Assembly: GCF_017377655.1 (NCBI RefSeq)
Contig: NZ_JAFREL010000034.1
Location: 1 to 59,012, forward strand
DNA from: Candidatus Enterococcus ferrettii
Lineage (GTDB): Bacteria; Bacillota; Bacilli; Lactobacillales; Enterococcaceae
DNA length: 59,012 nt
Direction of reading: 5' to 3'
Shown here piece after piece: positions 8,993-18,263 of the stretch. The notes beneath the pieces are model-generated. The model had not been told where the DNA came from. It ran no database searches and saw only the letters and a list, made by a program, of their open reading frames with translations. Position 1 is the stretch's first letter; every line of letters starts with the position of its first letter. Position numbers and translations under genes: made by a program.

Positions 8993-10129
8993 ATGAGTCT
9001 ATATTTTGACAATGCCGCTACTACAGTTCATAAACCTTCTGTTGTAGCTAAACGAGTAGCAGAGGTGTTGAGTGCTGACAGTTTCGGTAATCCATCACGG
9101 GGAGCTCACCTTTATTCTTTGCGGGCTTATCAGGTAGTTGAAGAAACTCGTGAAGCAATCAAGAAACTTTTCCATGCCACAGAAGGGTATGAGGTCGCTT
9201 TTACCAATAATGCGACAGTTGCATTAAATGAAGTGCTAAAAGGAATAATTCGACCAGGAGACCACGTAATAACAACCAGCTGGGAACACAATTCAGTACT
9301 TCGTCCTTTATATCAGTTAGAACAAGCGGGTGCTCAGTTAGATTTTGTTACTAGTGAAACATCAACTGGTTGTTTAAATTATCAAGAATTTGAGGAGAAA
9401 GTACGACCAGAGACCAAGGTAGTGGTATGCAATCATGCGAGTAATGTGACGGGAAATGTATTGGATTTGGAGCGAGTAAAGGCTTTTTGTAAAAAGTATG
9501 ATTTGTTGCTAGTTCTTGATATTTCTCAAACAGCTGGAGTTTTATCGATTGATTTAGGCGATGAAGAAATTGCAGCTGTTTGTTTTACCGGACATAAATC
9601 GTTGTATGGACCACAAGGGACAGGGGGGGTCTGTGTACGTAAAGACATAGTAGTTGAACCTGTGTTAACTGGTGGTGACGGTATGCGTTCATTTTCTAAG
9701 ACACAACCAAAGGAATTCCCTACGTTATTAGAAGCGGGAACAGCAAATGTTCCAGGAATTGCAGGTTTAGGGGCTGCTGTCCAATGGGGATTAGAAAACC
9801 CAGCACCCGCGCAAGAAATAGTTGGTCGCTATTTCATTAAAAGGCTTCAGGAACTTCCTAATATTTCTGTATATGGAGATATGAATCAGCAGCGAGTAAA
9901 TGTTTTTTCTTTAAATATTGCTGACGCTGATTCGGCTTTAGTGAGTGATTTATTATGGGAAGACTATGAAATTGCCACACGTTCGGGTTATCATTGTGCC
10001 CCCTTGATGCACGAAGCATTGGGAACTGCAGCAAGAGGAACCGTTCGATTTTCTTTTTCCCGTTTCACTACTCAGGAAGAAATTGATCAGGTAGTACAGG
10101 CATTGAGTGAAGTTGCTGGAAGGAAGTAG
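8993..10129 (+). CDS. selenium-associated cysteine desulfurase family protein
   Basis: The 378-residue PLP enzyme of the class V aminotransferase/NifS family has YFDNAATTVHKP at the N-terminus, the PLP lysine in FTGHKSLYGPQGTGG and the catalytic Cys in RSGYHCAPLMHEALGT. It matches the small group of desulfurases encoded beside selD (the type named after E. faecalis EF2568). It probably mobilises selenium from selenocysteine or sulfur from cysteine for SelD (inference). The ATG at 8993 is 1 nt after the selB stop. The longer reading from 8966 would overlap selB without a ribosome site. Confidence 0.88.
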   Translation: MSLYFDNAATTVHKPSVVAKRVAEVLSADSFGNPSRGAHLYSLRAYQVVEETREAIKKLFHATEGYEVAFTNNATVALNEVLKGIIRPGDHVITTSWEHNSVLRPLYQLEQAGAQLDFVTSETSTGCLNYQEFEEKVRPETKVVVCNHASNVTGNVLDLERVKAFCKKYDLLLVLDISQTAGVLSIDLGDEEIAAVCFTGHKSLYGPQGTGGVCVRKDIVVEPVLTGGDGMRSFSKTQPKEFPTLLEAGTANVPGIAGLGAAVQWGLENPAPAQEIVGRYFIKRLQELPNISVYGDMNQQRVNVFSLNIADADSALVSDLLWEDYEIATRSGYHCAPLMHEALGTAARGTVRFSFSRFTTQEEIDQVVQALSEVAGRK

Positions 10130-10136
10130 GAAGATT

Positions 10137-11528
10137 ATGGTGAAAAGTATTCAAGAGCTTTTAGCACAATTGCCGGCAGTGGATATTCTTTTGAAACGTC
10201 CCGCGATTGAACAGTTAGCCACGGAGTATCCTAGAGGAGCGGTAAAAGCAGCGATTCAAGAAGTTCTTGGTAATATTCGTCGAGAAGTGCTGCAGCAAAT
10301 ACGTCAAGACTTACCGGAATTGCCAACTATTGAACAAATGATTACTGAAGAACTAATACAGCATCAATTTTCTTTACGTCGTGTGATTAACGGAACAGGT
10401 ACTGTAATTCATACCAATCTAGGAAGATCCTCTTTAAGTAAACGAGTCCAACAGCAAGTAGAAGATATTAGTTTTCACTATTCTAATTTAGAGTTTGACT
10501 TAGAATCTGGGGAAAGGGGTTCTCGCTACAGCCACTTAACGGAAATTATTAAGGAGTTAACTGGTGCTGAAGATGTATTAGTAGTTAATAATAATGCGGC
10601 GGCGGTTTTACTAGTTCTGAGTACGCTAATCAAGGGCCAGGAAGTTTTGGTTTCTCGAGGAGAGTTGGTGGAAATAGGCGGTGCTTTTCGTATTCCTGAT
10701 GTGGTAACTTCCAGTGGAGGGAAAATTGTAGAAGTTGGAACAACCAACAAAACCCATTTGAATGATTACCAACAGGCAGTGAATGAAGAAACTGGCGGAA
10801 TTTTGAAAGTGCATACGAGCAATTATCGAATTGTCGGTTTTACAGAAAGTGTCCCTATACCAGAATTGGCGAAATTAGCCGATCATACCGCTATTCCATT
10901 GATTAATGATTTAGGTAGCGGCTTATTTATTGATATGCGACAATTTGGGTTACCATATGAACCAACAGTTAAGGAAGCACTGGATCAAGGCTGTGATATA
11001 GTAACTTTTAGTGGTGATAAATTATTAGGTGGGCCACAGGCAGGTATTATTGTTGGTAAAAAGAAATATATACAACAGATGAAAAAAAATCAACTATTGC
11101 GAGCATTACGGATCGATAAAATGACCTTAAGTGCTTTGGAGGCAACCTTTGAATTATACCTCGATCCAACGCAAGCAATTCAAGAAATTCCTGTTTTACG
11201 TATGTTGTCATTAACAGAAGAGGACTGTCTGAGAAAAGCAACAATTTTAGCAGAGAAACTAGAAAAAAATACTAATGATTTAACTATAACCGTTGAAAAG
11301 GATGCCAGTGCAGTTGGAGGCGGTTCTTACCCTGAACATTCGCTGCCAACTTATGTCGTGTCGATTTATTCGGATGTTATTTCGGCAGAAACTTTGCAAC
11401 AAAAGCTGCGGGAAAGTCGTATGCCAATAATTAGTCGCATAAAAAACCAAAAAAATTATTTAGATGTACGAACAATTGAGGATGAGGAATTCGCGTTCAT
11501 AACTTCAGCGATCAGAACATTAGCATAA
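10137..11528 (+). CDS. selA: L-seryl-tRNA(Sec) selenium transferase
   Basis: SelA converts Ser-tRNA(Sec) to Sec-tRNA(Sec) using selenophosphate. The product has 463 residues, the usual length. An N-terminal helical domain recognises tRNA-Sec. VINGTGTVIHTNLGRSSLS opens the PLP fold, and the PLP lysine is in TFSGDKLLGGPQAGII. The ATG at 10137 follows the desulfurase stop by 7 nt, and the adjacent GTG at 10140 is an alternative. It is the last gene of the operon, followed by a strong terminator. Confidence 0.95.
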   Translation: MVKSIQELLAQLPAVDILLKRPAIEQLATEYPRGAVKAAIQEVLGNIRREVLQQIRQDLPELPTIEQMITEELIQHQFSLRRVINGTGTVIHTNLGRSSLSKRVQQQVEDISFHYSNLEFDLESGERGSRYSHLTEIIKELTGAEDVLVVNNNAAAVLLVLSTLIKGQEVLVSRGELVEIGGAFRIPDVVTSSGGKIVEVGTTNKTHLNDYQQAVNEETGGILKVHTSNYRIVGFTESVPIPELAKLADHTAIPLINDLGSGLFIDMRQFGLPYEPTVKEALDQGCDIVTFSGDKLLGGPQAGIIVGKKKYIQQMKKNQLLRALRIDKMTLSALEATFELYLDPTQAIQEIPVLRMLSLTEEDCLRKATILAEKLEKNTNDLTITVEKDASAVGGGSYPEHSLPTYVVSIYSDVISAETLQQKLRESRMPIISRIKNQKNYLDVRTIEDEEFAFITSAIRTLA

Positions 11529-11535
11529 TGGGAGT

Positions 11536-11582
11536 AAAAGACTCAAACGATGGAGCAAAAATCCATGTTTGAGTCTTTTTTT
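11536..11582 (+). terminator. terminator of the sel operon
   Basis: AAAAGACTCAAAC pairs with GTTTGAGTCTTTT, with an inner ATGGA/TCCAT, and is followed by a T-run. It begins 8 nt after selA and closes the operon. Confidence 0.92.
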
Positions 11583-11678
11583 CATATGACAAAATTGTTA
11601 GTTCTTTTTGTCTTTGTTCGATGGAGCGTTTTATTAATTCAGCCTATACTACAAGAAAAAACAAAGGAGCGATATAAA

Positions 11679-12044
11679 TTGAAAAAACTTTTAATTGGCT
11701 TAATCACATTGATTGTTATTGGAGTAGCTGGCCTAAAAATAGCTGATATTGTCGTTATGGGAGGAGATAGCTATTATGTTCAAGTAACAACGGATGGAAC
11801 AAAGCAGAATGAAACCGATAGTCAAGGCCAAACTTATACAAAATATCAATACCAACTCCCAGGGTATGATCAAAATGGTGAGGAAAAGAGTATGGATTTC
11901 TCTACAGTAAAAGAACGTCCACTACGTAAAGAAGCTTTTTTGAAATTGACGTGGAACAAGAATAAAGGGGTCACTTCGTTTGAAGAAGTACAAGAAAAAG
12001 AAGTCCCTAAAAAAGCGCAAGAAAAATTATTGGAGGCAAATTAA
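11679..12044 (+). CDS. YxeA family (DUF1093) secreted/anchored protein
   Basis: The 121-residue protein starts at TTG 11679, which has AAAGGAG 9 nt upstream. A longer reading from 11550 would begin inside the sel terminator and is rejected. One N-terminal hydrophobic segment (about residues 4-24) is followed by a beta-rich YxeA-type domain (YYVQVTTDG, YTKYQYQLPGYDQNG). In B. subtilis yxeA follows the yxdJKLM peptide-sensing ABC operon. Here it is translationally coupled to the ATPase (stop and start share an A), so it probably works with that transporter. Mechanism unknown. Confidence 0.8.
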   Translation: MKKLLIGLITLIVIGVAGLKIADIVVMGGDSYYVQVTTDGTKQNETDSQGQTYTKYQYQLPGYDQNGEEKSMDFSTVKERPLRKEAFLKLTWNKNKGVTSFEEVQEKEVPKKAQEKLLEAN

Positions 12045-12796
12045 TGGAAACAATAGTAAAAATACAAGACGTGAAAAAAGTATATGGTAAGAAAAATGAA
12101 AAAAAGACAGAGGCTCTAAAAGGAATTTCCTTTGAAGTGAACAAAGGAGAATTTATTGGCATCATGGGAGCATCAGGTTCAGGAAAATCAACTTTATTAA
12201 ATTTATTGTCAACGTTGGATAATCCCACGGAGGGTAATATTTTGATAAACCAAAAAGATGTTTCTACTCTAAAAGGAAATCGTCTGGCTGATTTTCGTGG
12301 TAAGGAAATTGGGTTCATTTTTCAAGACTTTAATTTGTTAGAAAATTTAACCGCTGCCGAAAATATAGCGGTTCCTTTGTCATTACAAGGGGTAAAGCCA
12401 AAAATAATTAAGAGAGAGGTTCAAAAGATAGCGCAACGTTTGTCGATTGACCATATTTTAGATAGTTATCCAACGGCTATATCTGGTGGTCAAAAGCAAC
12501 GGGTGGCAGCCGCTCGGGCTTTAGTGACCCAACCGACAATACTATTAGGAGATGAGCCGACGGGCGCTTTGGATTCAAAAAGTGCCAAAGATTTATTGGA
12601 CACAATGGAAGAATTAAATCGTGAGGATCAAGTTTCTATTTTACTAGTAACCCATGATCCGCTATCTGCCAGTTATTGCCAGCGAATCTTATTTATTAAA
12701 GACGGCGTAATTTATCAGCAAATTCAGCGGGGTGAAAAAAATCGCGAAATATTTTATCGAGATATTTTATCAGCTTTAGGAAACCTCGAACAGTAG
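12044..12796 (+). CDS. ABC transporter ATPase, BceA/YxdL type
   Basis: The 250-residue ABC ATPase has Walker A GASGSGKST, Q-loop FIFQDFNLL, signature ISGGQKQR and Walker B TILLGDEPTGALDS. It pairs with the FtsX-like permease that starts 13 nt downstream. BceAB/YxdLM-type pairs detoxify cell-wall-active peptides. No two-component system adjoins it, unlike the B. subtilis yxd locus, so regulation may come from elsewhere. Confidence 0.92.
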   Translation: METIVKIQDVKKVYGKKNEKKTEALKGISFEVNKGEFIGIMGASGSGKSTLLNLLSTLDNPTEGNILINQKDVSTLKGNRLADFRGKEIGFIFQDFNLLENLTAAENIAVPLSLQGVKPKIIKREVQKIAQRLSIDHILDSYPTAISGGQKQRVAAARALVTQPTILLGDEPTGALDSKSAKDLLDTMEELNREDQVSILLVTHDPLSASYCQRILFIKDGVIYQQIQRGEKNREIFYRDILSALGNLEQ

Positions 12797-12809
12797 AAGG
12801 AGTATGTGT

Positions 12810-14615
12810 ATGTTAGTCAAGTTATCATTAACAGGAGTAAAAAGCCGTTTGCGGGACTATTTAGTCTTGTTTTCTGGCTTAGTAATGGCAGCAGCCATCT
12901 TTTATATGTTTCAATCTATGGCTAGTAATGAAGCCTTTCTAAAAAGCAATTCGTTGGTTTCATCAATAGTCTTTATTTTCTATTTTGGCACTGTTCTACT
13001 GTCGATTATTACGTTAGTCTACATTTTTTATGCCAATTCCTTTTTAATGGCAATGCGTCAAAAGGATTATGGCATGTTTATGATGTTGGGAGCTAAATCA
13101 AAAAAAATTGCTCAAATGATTTTTATTGAAACATTTTTGATTGGGATTCTCGCAACTATTTGTGGTTCAATTGTGGGACTTGGATTGACCTCGGTAGTGA
13201 ATCATCTATTAACAACTAAACTCAATATTCAAATTCAACACTTTTCACCGCTTAATGGGAAAGCATTCTTAGTGACCGTTGTTTTCTTTACAATTTTATT
13301 TTTGATTGCAGCTGTTTCAAATGCGACAGTAATTGCTAAGAAACCAATCTTGACCTTATTGCGGGAAAACCAAACGCCGCTGCAAGTAAAACGTCGTAAA
13401 TCTGGCTTGTTTTTTGAAGCAGTGCTGGGCGTGATTTTACTGATAGCTGGTTATGTCATGATGGATCAACTAATGGTTCTTCAGCTTTTGGGAATTGCGG
13501 GAGCACTGGTTACGATTGTATTGGGAACCTATTTTATATTCCATTCAGTCATTGTCTTTATTTTGTCTATGCTGAAAAAAGTAGACAATATTGCCTTTAA
13601 GAAACTAAATAATTTTACTCTATCACAATTAAGTTTTCGCATGCAGGAATATACACGAATTTTGTCAATGGTAGCCATGCTAGTTGCTTTAGCTTTGGGT
13701 GCTTTAACAGTAGGATTAGGTTTCCGCAATGAGATTCCTAAAATGGCCAATGCAGTGACACCGTATGACCTTGTACTAAATAATGCTCAAAAAGTGGATC
13801 AGCAAAAAGTGTCAGCGTTAAATCCAACGACAGATGTGAACTATCAATTTAAAGAAGACGCCGAGAATATTTACTATTTAACGGAAGAGTTCAATCAAAC
13901 CCCAATTTCCACTCATGAGTTCAAACAAGATCGCTCAGTAAAGGTTAAAAAATATACAGGCTCAGAAATGCAGAATAATATTACGGCTCAGGATGCGATA
14001 CGTTCGGTAGAATTACCAGATCAACAAAGCAAGGAAATGCATCTAGTTTCTCAGGCTGAATTTGATGCTATTGATCAATCGATTGATGAGTTGCAATTGG
14101 TTCAAGTAAATGACTTTTTGAAACAGTTAAAACCTATCCAAGCTTTGGCTCACGAGAATGAGAAAAATAACCCATCAATTGATGAAGACGGTATTGGTAG
14201 TTTTTCGCAAAAGGTTTCTGCTTATAATTCCTACAATATCATGTTTTCTGGATTTGAATTTATGGGTTTCTTCTTAGGATTAGCCTTTCTAACAATGTTA
14301 GCAAGCTGTCTAATGTTTAAAATTTTGTCAGGAGCTTATAGCGATGTTCAACGTTATCGTATGCTTAATAAGATTGGTGCACGTCAATCATTATTGAAAC
14401 AGTCTATTCGCAGAGAAATCGGAGTTCTATTTTTAGGACCTGGCTTCTTAGGAATGGTTCACGTACTTTTTGGACTGAAAATGTTCACAGCATTTTTGAG
14501 TGATCCTTATCAAGCGTTATGGATACCATTTGGGATATTTTTCCTTTTATATTTGATTTATTATGTGATTACTGTTTGGATGTATACACACTTAGTAATT
14601 GAACAACAAGAGTAA
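12810..14615 (+). CDS. FtsX-like permease, BceB/YxdM type
   Basis: The 601-residue permease starts at ATG 12810, 7 nt after AGAAGGAG. The nearer ATG at 12804 is too close to that site. The layout is BceB-like: helices at the N-terminus, an FtsX core, a large extracytoplasmic segment at about residues 310-470, then three C-terminal helices (FMGFFLGLAFLTMLASCLMF). It is the membrane partner of the preceding ATPase. Substrate unknown; antimicrobial peptides are the family norm. Confidence 0.88.
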   Translation: MLVKLSLTGVKSRLRDYLVLFSGLVMAAAIFYMFQSMASNEAFLKSNSLVSSIVFIFYFGTVLLSIITLVYIFYANSFLMAMRQKDYGMFMMLGAKSKKIAQMIFIETFLIGILATICGSIVGLGLTSVVNHLLTTKLNIQIQHFSPLNGKAFLVTVVFFTILFLIAAVSNATVIAKKPILTLLRENQTPLQVKRRKSGLFFEAVLGVILLIAGYVMMDQLMVLQLLGIAGALVTIVLGTYFIFHSVIVFILSMLKKVDNIAFKKLNNFTLSQLSFRMQEYTRILSMVAMLVALALGALTVGLGFRNEIPKMANAVTPYDLVLNNAQKVDQQKVSALNPTTDVNYQFKEDAENIYYLTEEFNQTPISTHEFKQDRSVKVKKYTGSEMQNNITAQDAIRSVELPDQQSKEMHLVSQAEFDAIDQSIDELQLVQVNDFLKQLKPIQALAHENEKNNPSIDEDGIGSFSQKVSAYNSYNIMFSGFEFMGFFLGLAFLTMLASCLMFKILSGAYSDVQRYRMLNKIGARQSLLKQSIRREIGVLFLGPGFLGMVHVLFGLKMFTAFLSDPYQALWIPFGIFFLLYLIYYVITVWMYTHLVIEQQE

Positions 14616-14871
14616 ATTTCAGATGATTCGTTATTTTATGTAACGCAGATAGAATTATGAAAAAAAAACGATAAAAGGTTAAAATTTTTTAAGTGTTTAG
14701 ACTGAAAGTTTTCTTGACTCAACAAGTATGGTTACACTAATCGGACATTTATAGCTGATCTTCTAGAATAAACTGTAAAAATCCTAAATAATTTATCAGA
14801 AGGACCCGTTCTTTTATCAAAAGGTCTATAGTGTATGGAGGAGAATTTAATAGTAGAAAGAAGTGGTTTTG
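14616..14871 (+). other. intergenic region upstream of the LtaS-type gene
   Basis: This AT-rich stretch has no ORF. I see no clear terminator for the permease. A possible -10 (CTATAGT near 14825) and a GGAGGAG at 14837-14843 are present, but the latter is too far from the chosen start to be its ribosome site. Confidence 0.4.
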
Positions 14872-16932
14872 ATGAACCGAATTAGACGGGTAATTACCAA
14901 TCGCTGGGTAATTTTACTGGTTGTCGGTCTCTTATTTTGGGCTAAAACAATGCTAGCTTATTACTTAGATTTTTCGTTAGGAGTCAAGGGAACCATTCAA
15001 ACGATGATTTTGTGGATTAATCCGGTTGCAACAACCACTCTAATTTTTGGGATTTTTCTTTACGTTAAAAAAATTAAACCAGCATTAATCACTTTGTTTG
15101 TCTTGGATGTATTGAATACTTTGATTTTATATTTGAACATTATTTTTTATCGAGAGTTTACGGATTTCGTTACAGTTAAGTCAGTTTTAGGTTTTTCGAA
15201 GGTTTCGGATGGTATTTCAGGAAGCTCATTTGCTTTAATGAACGGACATGATATTTTTTATTGGTTGGATATTTTAGCGTTTCTAGGAATTTTATTATGG
15301 CTGTTCATTAAGAAAATACCGTTGGTTAGTCCGTCAGTTAAAAAGCCGGCTGCTATTGCTATGACAGCATTGTCCGTTTTGTTTTTCACAGTAAATTTAT
15401 CCTTAAGCGAAGCAAATCGTCCTCAATTATTGCAGCGAACCTTTGATCGTTCCTACATTGTAAAATATTTAGGATTAGATGCTTTTACGGTATATGATGG
15501 AATCACTACTGAAATGGCCAATAGTGTAAGAGCGCATGCTTCTAGTAATGGTCTAGATGAAGTAAAAAAATACACGGACAGTCACTATGCTGCAGCTGAT
15601 CCAAATTTATTTGGGGTGGCTAAGGGTAAGAATGTGATTGTTATTCACTTGGAAAGTTTCCAACAATTTTTAATTGGAATGAAGGTTGATGGTCAGGAGG
15701 TAACACCTTTTTTAAATAGTCTTTATAGTGACAAGCAAACCTTAGGCTTTGATAATTTTTTCCATGAAGTAGGTCAAGGCAAGACGAGTGATGCAGAAAA
15801 TATGCTGGAAACGGGTACGTTTGGTTTGCCGCAAGGGTCGCTATTTACCCAGTTGGGTTCAGACAATGTCTTTCAAGGTGCTCCAGCCATTTTAAATCAA
15901 TCAGCAGGATACACCAGTGCTGTTTTCCATGGAAACGTTGGTAGTTTTTGGAATCGAGACCATGTGTATAAGAATTTAGGTTATGAAAACTTTTTTGACC
16001 GTTCTTACTTCAATCAATCAGATGAAAGTTTGGGTTATGGAATTTTAGATAAGGATATGCTGAGAGAATCAGCAGGGCATTTAGAACATTTACAACAGCC
16101 TTTTTATGCTAAATTCTTAACGGTAACGAATCATACACCTTATTATACTGATGACAAAAATTTCAATTTCCCTTCATTGAATACTGGTGATAGTGTTGTA
16201 GATGATTATGTGCGAACGGCTCATTACTTGGATGAATCACTGCAACAGTTCTTCACGTATTTAAAAAATGCAGGGATTTACCAGAATTCTATTTTTATGA
16301 TTTATGGTGATCATTTTGGTATTTCTGATACGAATAATAAAGATTTGGCACAAGCGTTAGGAAAAGATCCAAGCACATGGAGTAACTTTGATAATGCTCA
16401 AATGCAACGAGTACCTTTGATGTTTCATATACCAGGTTTCGAAAATGGTGGGGTGCAACATCAATATGGTGGCGAAATTGATGTATTGCCAACGTTGTTG
16501 CATTTAGTAGGTATTGATGATAAAAGCTATATTCATTTTGGAACGGATCTTTTTTCACCACAGCATAATCAAGTAGTTGCCTTTAGAAATGGCGATTTTG
16601 TTACTCCGCAATACACGGAACTAGGCGGACAAACTTATGACAATCAAACAGGTCAAGTAGTTGATCCCACAGCGGTAGGAATTGCTGATCAAGTGGATAA
16701 GGATCAAAAGCAGGTGAAGACTGCCTTATCTTTATCTGATAAGCTAAATCAAGAAAATTTACTGCGTTTTTATACACCACAGGGATTTACTCCTGTGGAG
16801 GCTAAGAAATATGATTATCATAATTTAGATGATAAAAATGCAGCAGTTGAAAAAGAAAAAGGTCAAAAATCAACAAGTGTCTATTCCCAAAACGGGAATC
16901 AGACCACTGCTAATTTATATCCAGCTGAATAA
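14872..16932 (+). CDS. LTA synthase family protein (glycerol phosphate transferase)
   Basis: The 686-residue LtaS-type enzyme polymerises glycerol phosphate from phosphatidylglycerol onto lipoteichoic acid. Five N-terminal membrane helices (to about residue 200) are followed by an extracellular alkaline-phosphatase-like domain: the metal-binding Glu in VIVIHLESFQ, the nucleophilic Thr in GQGKTSDAEN, and IYGDHFGISD. A GTG at 14863 is in frame, but neither start has a strong ribosome site, so the exact start is uncertain. It is slightly longer than typical LtaS because of a polar C-terminal tail. It may be one of two paralogues, as in other enterococci. Confidence 0.9.
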   Translation: MNRIRRVITNRWVILLVVGLLFWAKTMLAYYLDFSLGVKGTIQTMILWINPVATTTLIFGIFLYVKKIKPALITLFVLDVLNTLILYLNIIFYREFTDFVTVKSVLGFSKVSDGISGSSFALMNGHDIFYWLDILAFLGILLWLFIKKIPLVSPSVKKPAAIAMTALSVLFFTVNLSLSEANRPQLLQRTFDRSYIVKYLGLDAFTVYDGITTEMANSVRAHASSNGLDEVKKYTDSHYAAADPNLFGVAKGKNVIVIHLESFQQFLIGMKVDGQEVTPFLNSLYSDKQTLGFDNFFHEVGQGKTSDAENMLETGTFGLPQGSLFTQLGSDNVFQGAPAILNQSAGYTSAVFHGNVGSFWNRDHVYKNLGYENFFDRSYFNQSDESLGYGILDKDMLRESAGHLEHLQQPFYAKFLTVTNHTPYYTDDKNFNFPSLNTGDSVVDDYVRTAHYLDESLQQFFTYLKNAGIYQNSIFMIYGDHFGISDTNNKDLAQALGKDPSTWSNFDNAQMQRVPLMFHIPGFENGGVQHQYGGEIDVLPTLLHLVGIDDKSYIHFGTDLFSPQHNQVVAFRNGDFVTPQYTELGGQTYDNQTGQVVDPTAVGIADQVDKDQKQVKTALSLSDKLNQENLLRFYTPQGFTPVEAKKYDYHNLDDKNAAVEKEKGQKSTSVYSQNGNQTTANLYPAE

Positions 16933-16940
16933 TGAGTATG

Positions 16941-16993
16941 AGAACAGGCAAAAGTTTATAGTGAACGATACACTTTAAACTTTTGCCTGTTCT
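16941..16993 (+). terminator. terminator after the LtaS gene
   Basis: An 18-bp stem has arms AGAACAGGCAAAAGTTTA (16941-16958) and its complement (16976-16993). The T-tract after it is weak (CTCATTTT). Confidence 0.75.
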
Positions 16994-17008
16994 CTCATTT
17001 TGATAAAA

Positions 17009-17041
17009 TAAAAAAGCCAATCACTAGTGATCAGCTTGGCT
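17009..17041 (-). terminator. selC: terminator of the tRNA-Sec transcript
   Basis: On the minus strand the stem AGCCAAGCTGATCACT/AGTGATTGGCT is followed by a T-run, 10 nt beyond the tRNA 3' end. It shows that the tRNA is the last element of a minus-strand transcript. Confidence 0.82.
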
Positions 17042-17050
17042 AAGCATTAT

Positions 17051-17147
17051 TGGCGGGAATGTGTGGGAATCGAACCCACCCAAGAAGCTACTAACTCCTC
17101 ATACTGGTTTTGAAGACCAGAGGGCACACCAGAACCCATCCACTCCC
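17051..17147 (-). tRNA. selC: tRNA-Sec (anticodon UCA)
   Basis: Read on the minus strand, the 97-nt sequence has an acceptor stem starting GGGAGTG, an anticodon arm CTGGT-CTTCAAA-ACCAG whose loop gives anticodon UCA, a long variable arm (GAGGAG/CTTCTT stem) and a T-arm GTGGG-TTCGATT-CCCAC. The discriminator G and the CCA end are encoded. The long variable arm, UCA anticodon and roughly 95-nt body are the marks of tRNA-Sec. It is about 5.5 kb from selA, on the opposite strand. The last base pair of an 8-bp acceptor stem is not canonical. Confidence 0.93.
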
Positions 17148-17839
17148 GAAACAAGATAATTTTATCATTCTTTGGCAGCTCAATCAACCGTTTTTATAAC
17201 AAAAGGCAGATTACTTACTAAATTAATGGGAAGATACTTTTAAAAGCGATAGTGCTCAATATATCAGCAAAATGAACGATAGCCTTCTCAGTACTGAGAA
17301 GGCCATCTAACTAATCAATATTCATATTTTAAAGTTGAGGGTGTAGACTATTACTAAAAATTAACTATTTCTCGTTTAAACGATGTATTCCCAAATCCTT
17401 CTAATACATCCTTGTAACCCTATAGTTACGCCAGATTGATTAAATTTCATCAAAATGAGTTAAAGTGTCGCATAAAAATATTTTTCGTATTAATCTATTA
17501 TAGCATGTTTTTATGGAAGCTGCGAAGCACGATAGTCAGAATTTAACACTTATTAAGAATTGAAGAAATATAGATCCTGCATACGTTCTTTTTTCTCTCC
17601 AAACTCGTTCTTTGAAAGGATATATAGGTTAATTTATTCATATCTTTTGCAAAAGGAGAAATAGAAAAACCGATTAGGATTCACAATCAACAAGTAAATT
17701 GTAGCGTTAGCAGAGCAGTATTCAAAGTAAAAAAACATGGCAAATATTGATAAAAAGACAAAACAAAAGGCATCTACTATTGACTTCTAGTAGATGCCTT
17801 TACAGAGAACTGGAACCGTTCATTTGAGAATTGCACTCC
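17148..17839. other. gene-poor region upstream of tRNA-Sec
   Basis: No convincing gene lies in these 690 nt. Visible items are a perfect 22-nt palindrome at 17282-17303 (half-site GCCTTCTCAGT), a minus-strand extended -10 TGCTATAAT at 17497-17505 that could start the tRNA-Sec transcript about 350 nt upstream, and a 24-codon minus-strand ORF at 17376-17450 without a ribosome site. Confidence 0.45.
17766..17801. terminator. terminator of the 49-residue gene
   Basis: AAAGGCATCTACTA pairs with TAGTAGATGCCTTT around an 8-nt loop. It lies 39 nt past the stop of the small minus-strand gene, with a U-rich tail on that strand. Confidence 0.8.
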
Positions 17840-17989
17840 TTATGCGATTTTTTTCAATTCTTGTACTGCTTGTTCGATAGTAACACCGGTAGCAAATTGA
17901 TTTGCATCCTCTTCATTAAAAACGATGAAAAGATTCAATTCAGTATCCAAAGTTACTCGATAAGTTAATTCTTTGTTATAGAATGTCAT
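17840..17989 (-). CDS. small protein of unknown function (49 residues)
   Basis: The ORF begins MTFYNKELTYRVTLDTELN and ends EQAVQELKKIA. AAAGGAG lies 7 nt before the ATG at 17989; a second in-frame ATG at 17995 is too near that site. The ribosome site, the stop and the dedicated terminator (17766-17801) make it a credible monocistronic gene. It is acidic, with no membrane segment. I do not recognise the family. Confidence 0.7.
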   Translation of the reverse strand: MTFYNKELTYRVTLDTELNLFIVFNEEDANQFATGVTIEQAVQELKKIA

Positions 17990-18263
17990 ATTCATTCTCC
18001 TTTCTTTGTACTAACGAAAGGCAACTATTACGCTGATAACGAAATTCCATCTATGATTATAGCATAAATGGAAATAGTTGACTACTACGTTGTTTTGAAG
18101 AGGATTCCCTTCACCTTTTATTGTATAGAGTATCTGTTTTGAATAAATGAAGTTTGAGTAAATAATTTGTAAAACTAAAAAATCATGGTTGTTTTTATGT
18201 ATTAGCATGTTAAGCTTTTATTGAAAGCGTTATTATTAATTTGTGAATGGAAGAGGAAAAATA

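Noticed and set aside
17282..17303. Perfect 22-nt palindrome as a terminator
   Set aside because: No T-tract on either strand; it could be an operator but nothing supports a specific role.
17376..17450. 24-codon minus-strand ORF between the possible selC promoter and the tRNA
   Set aside because: It has no ribosome site and no recognisable content; chance is likely.
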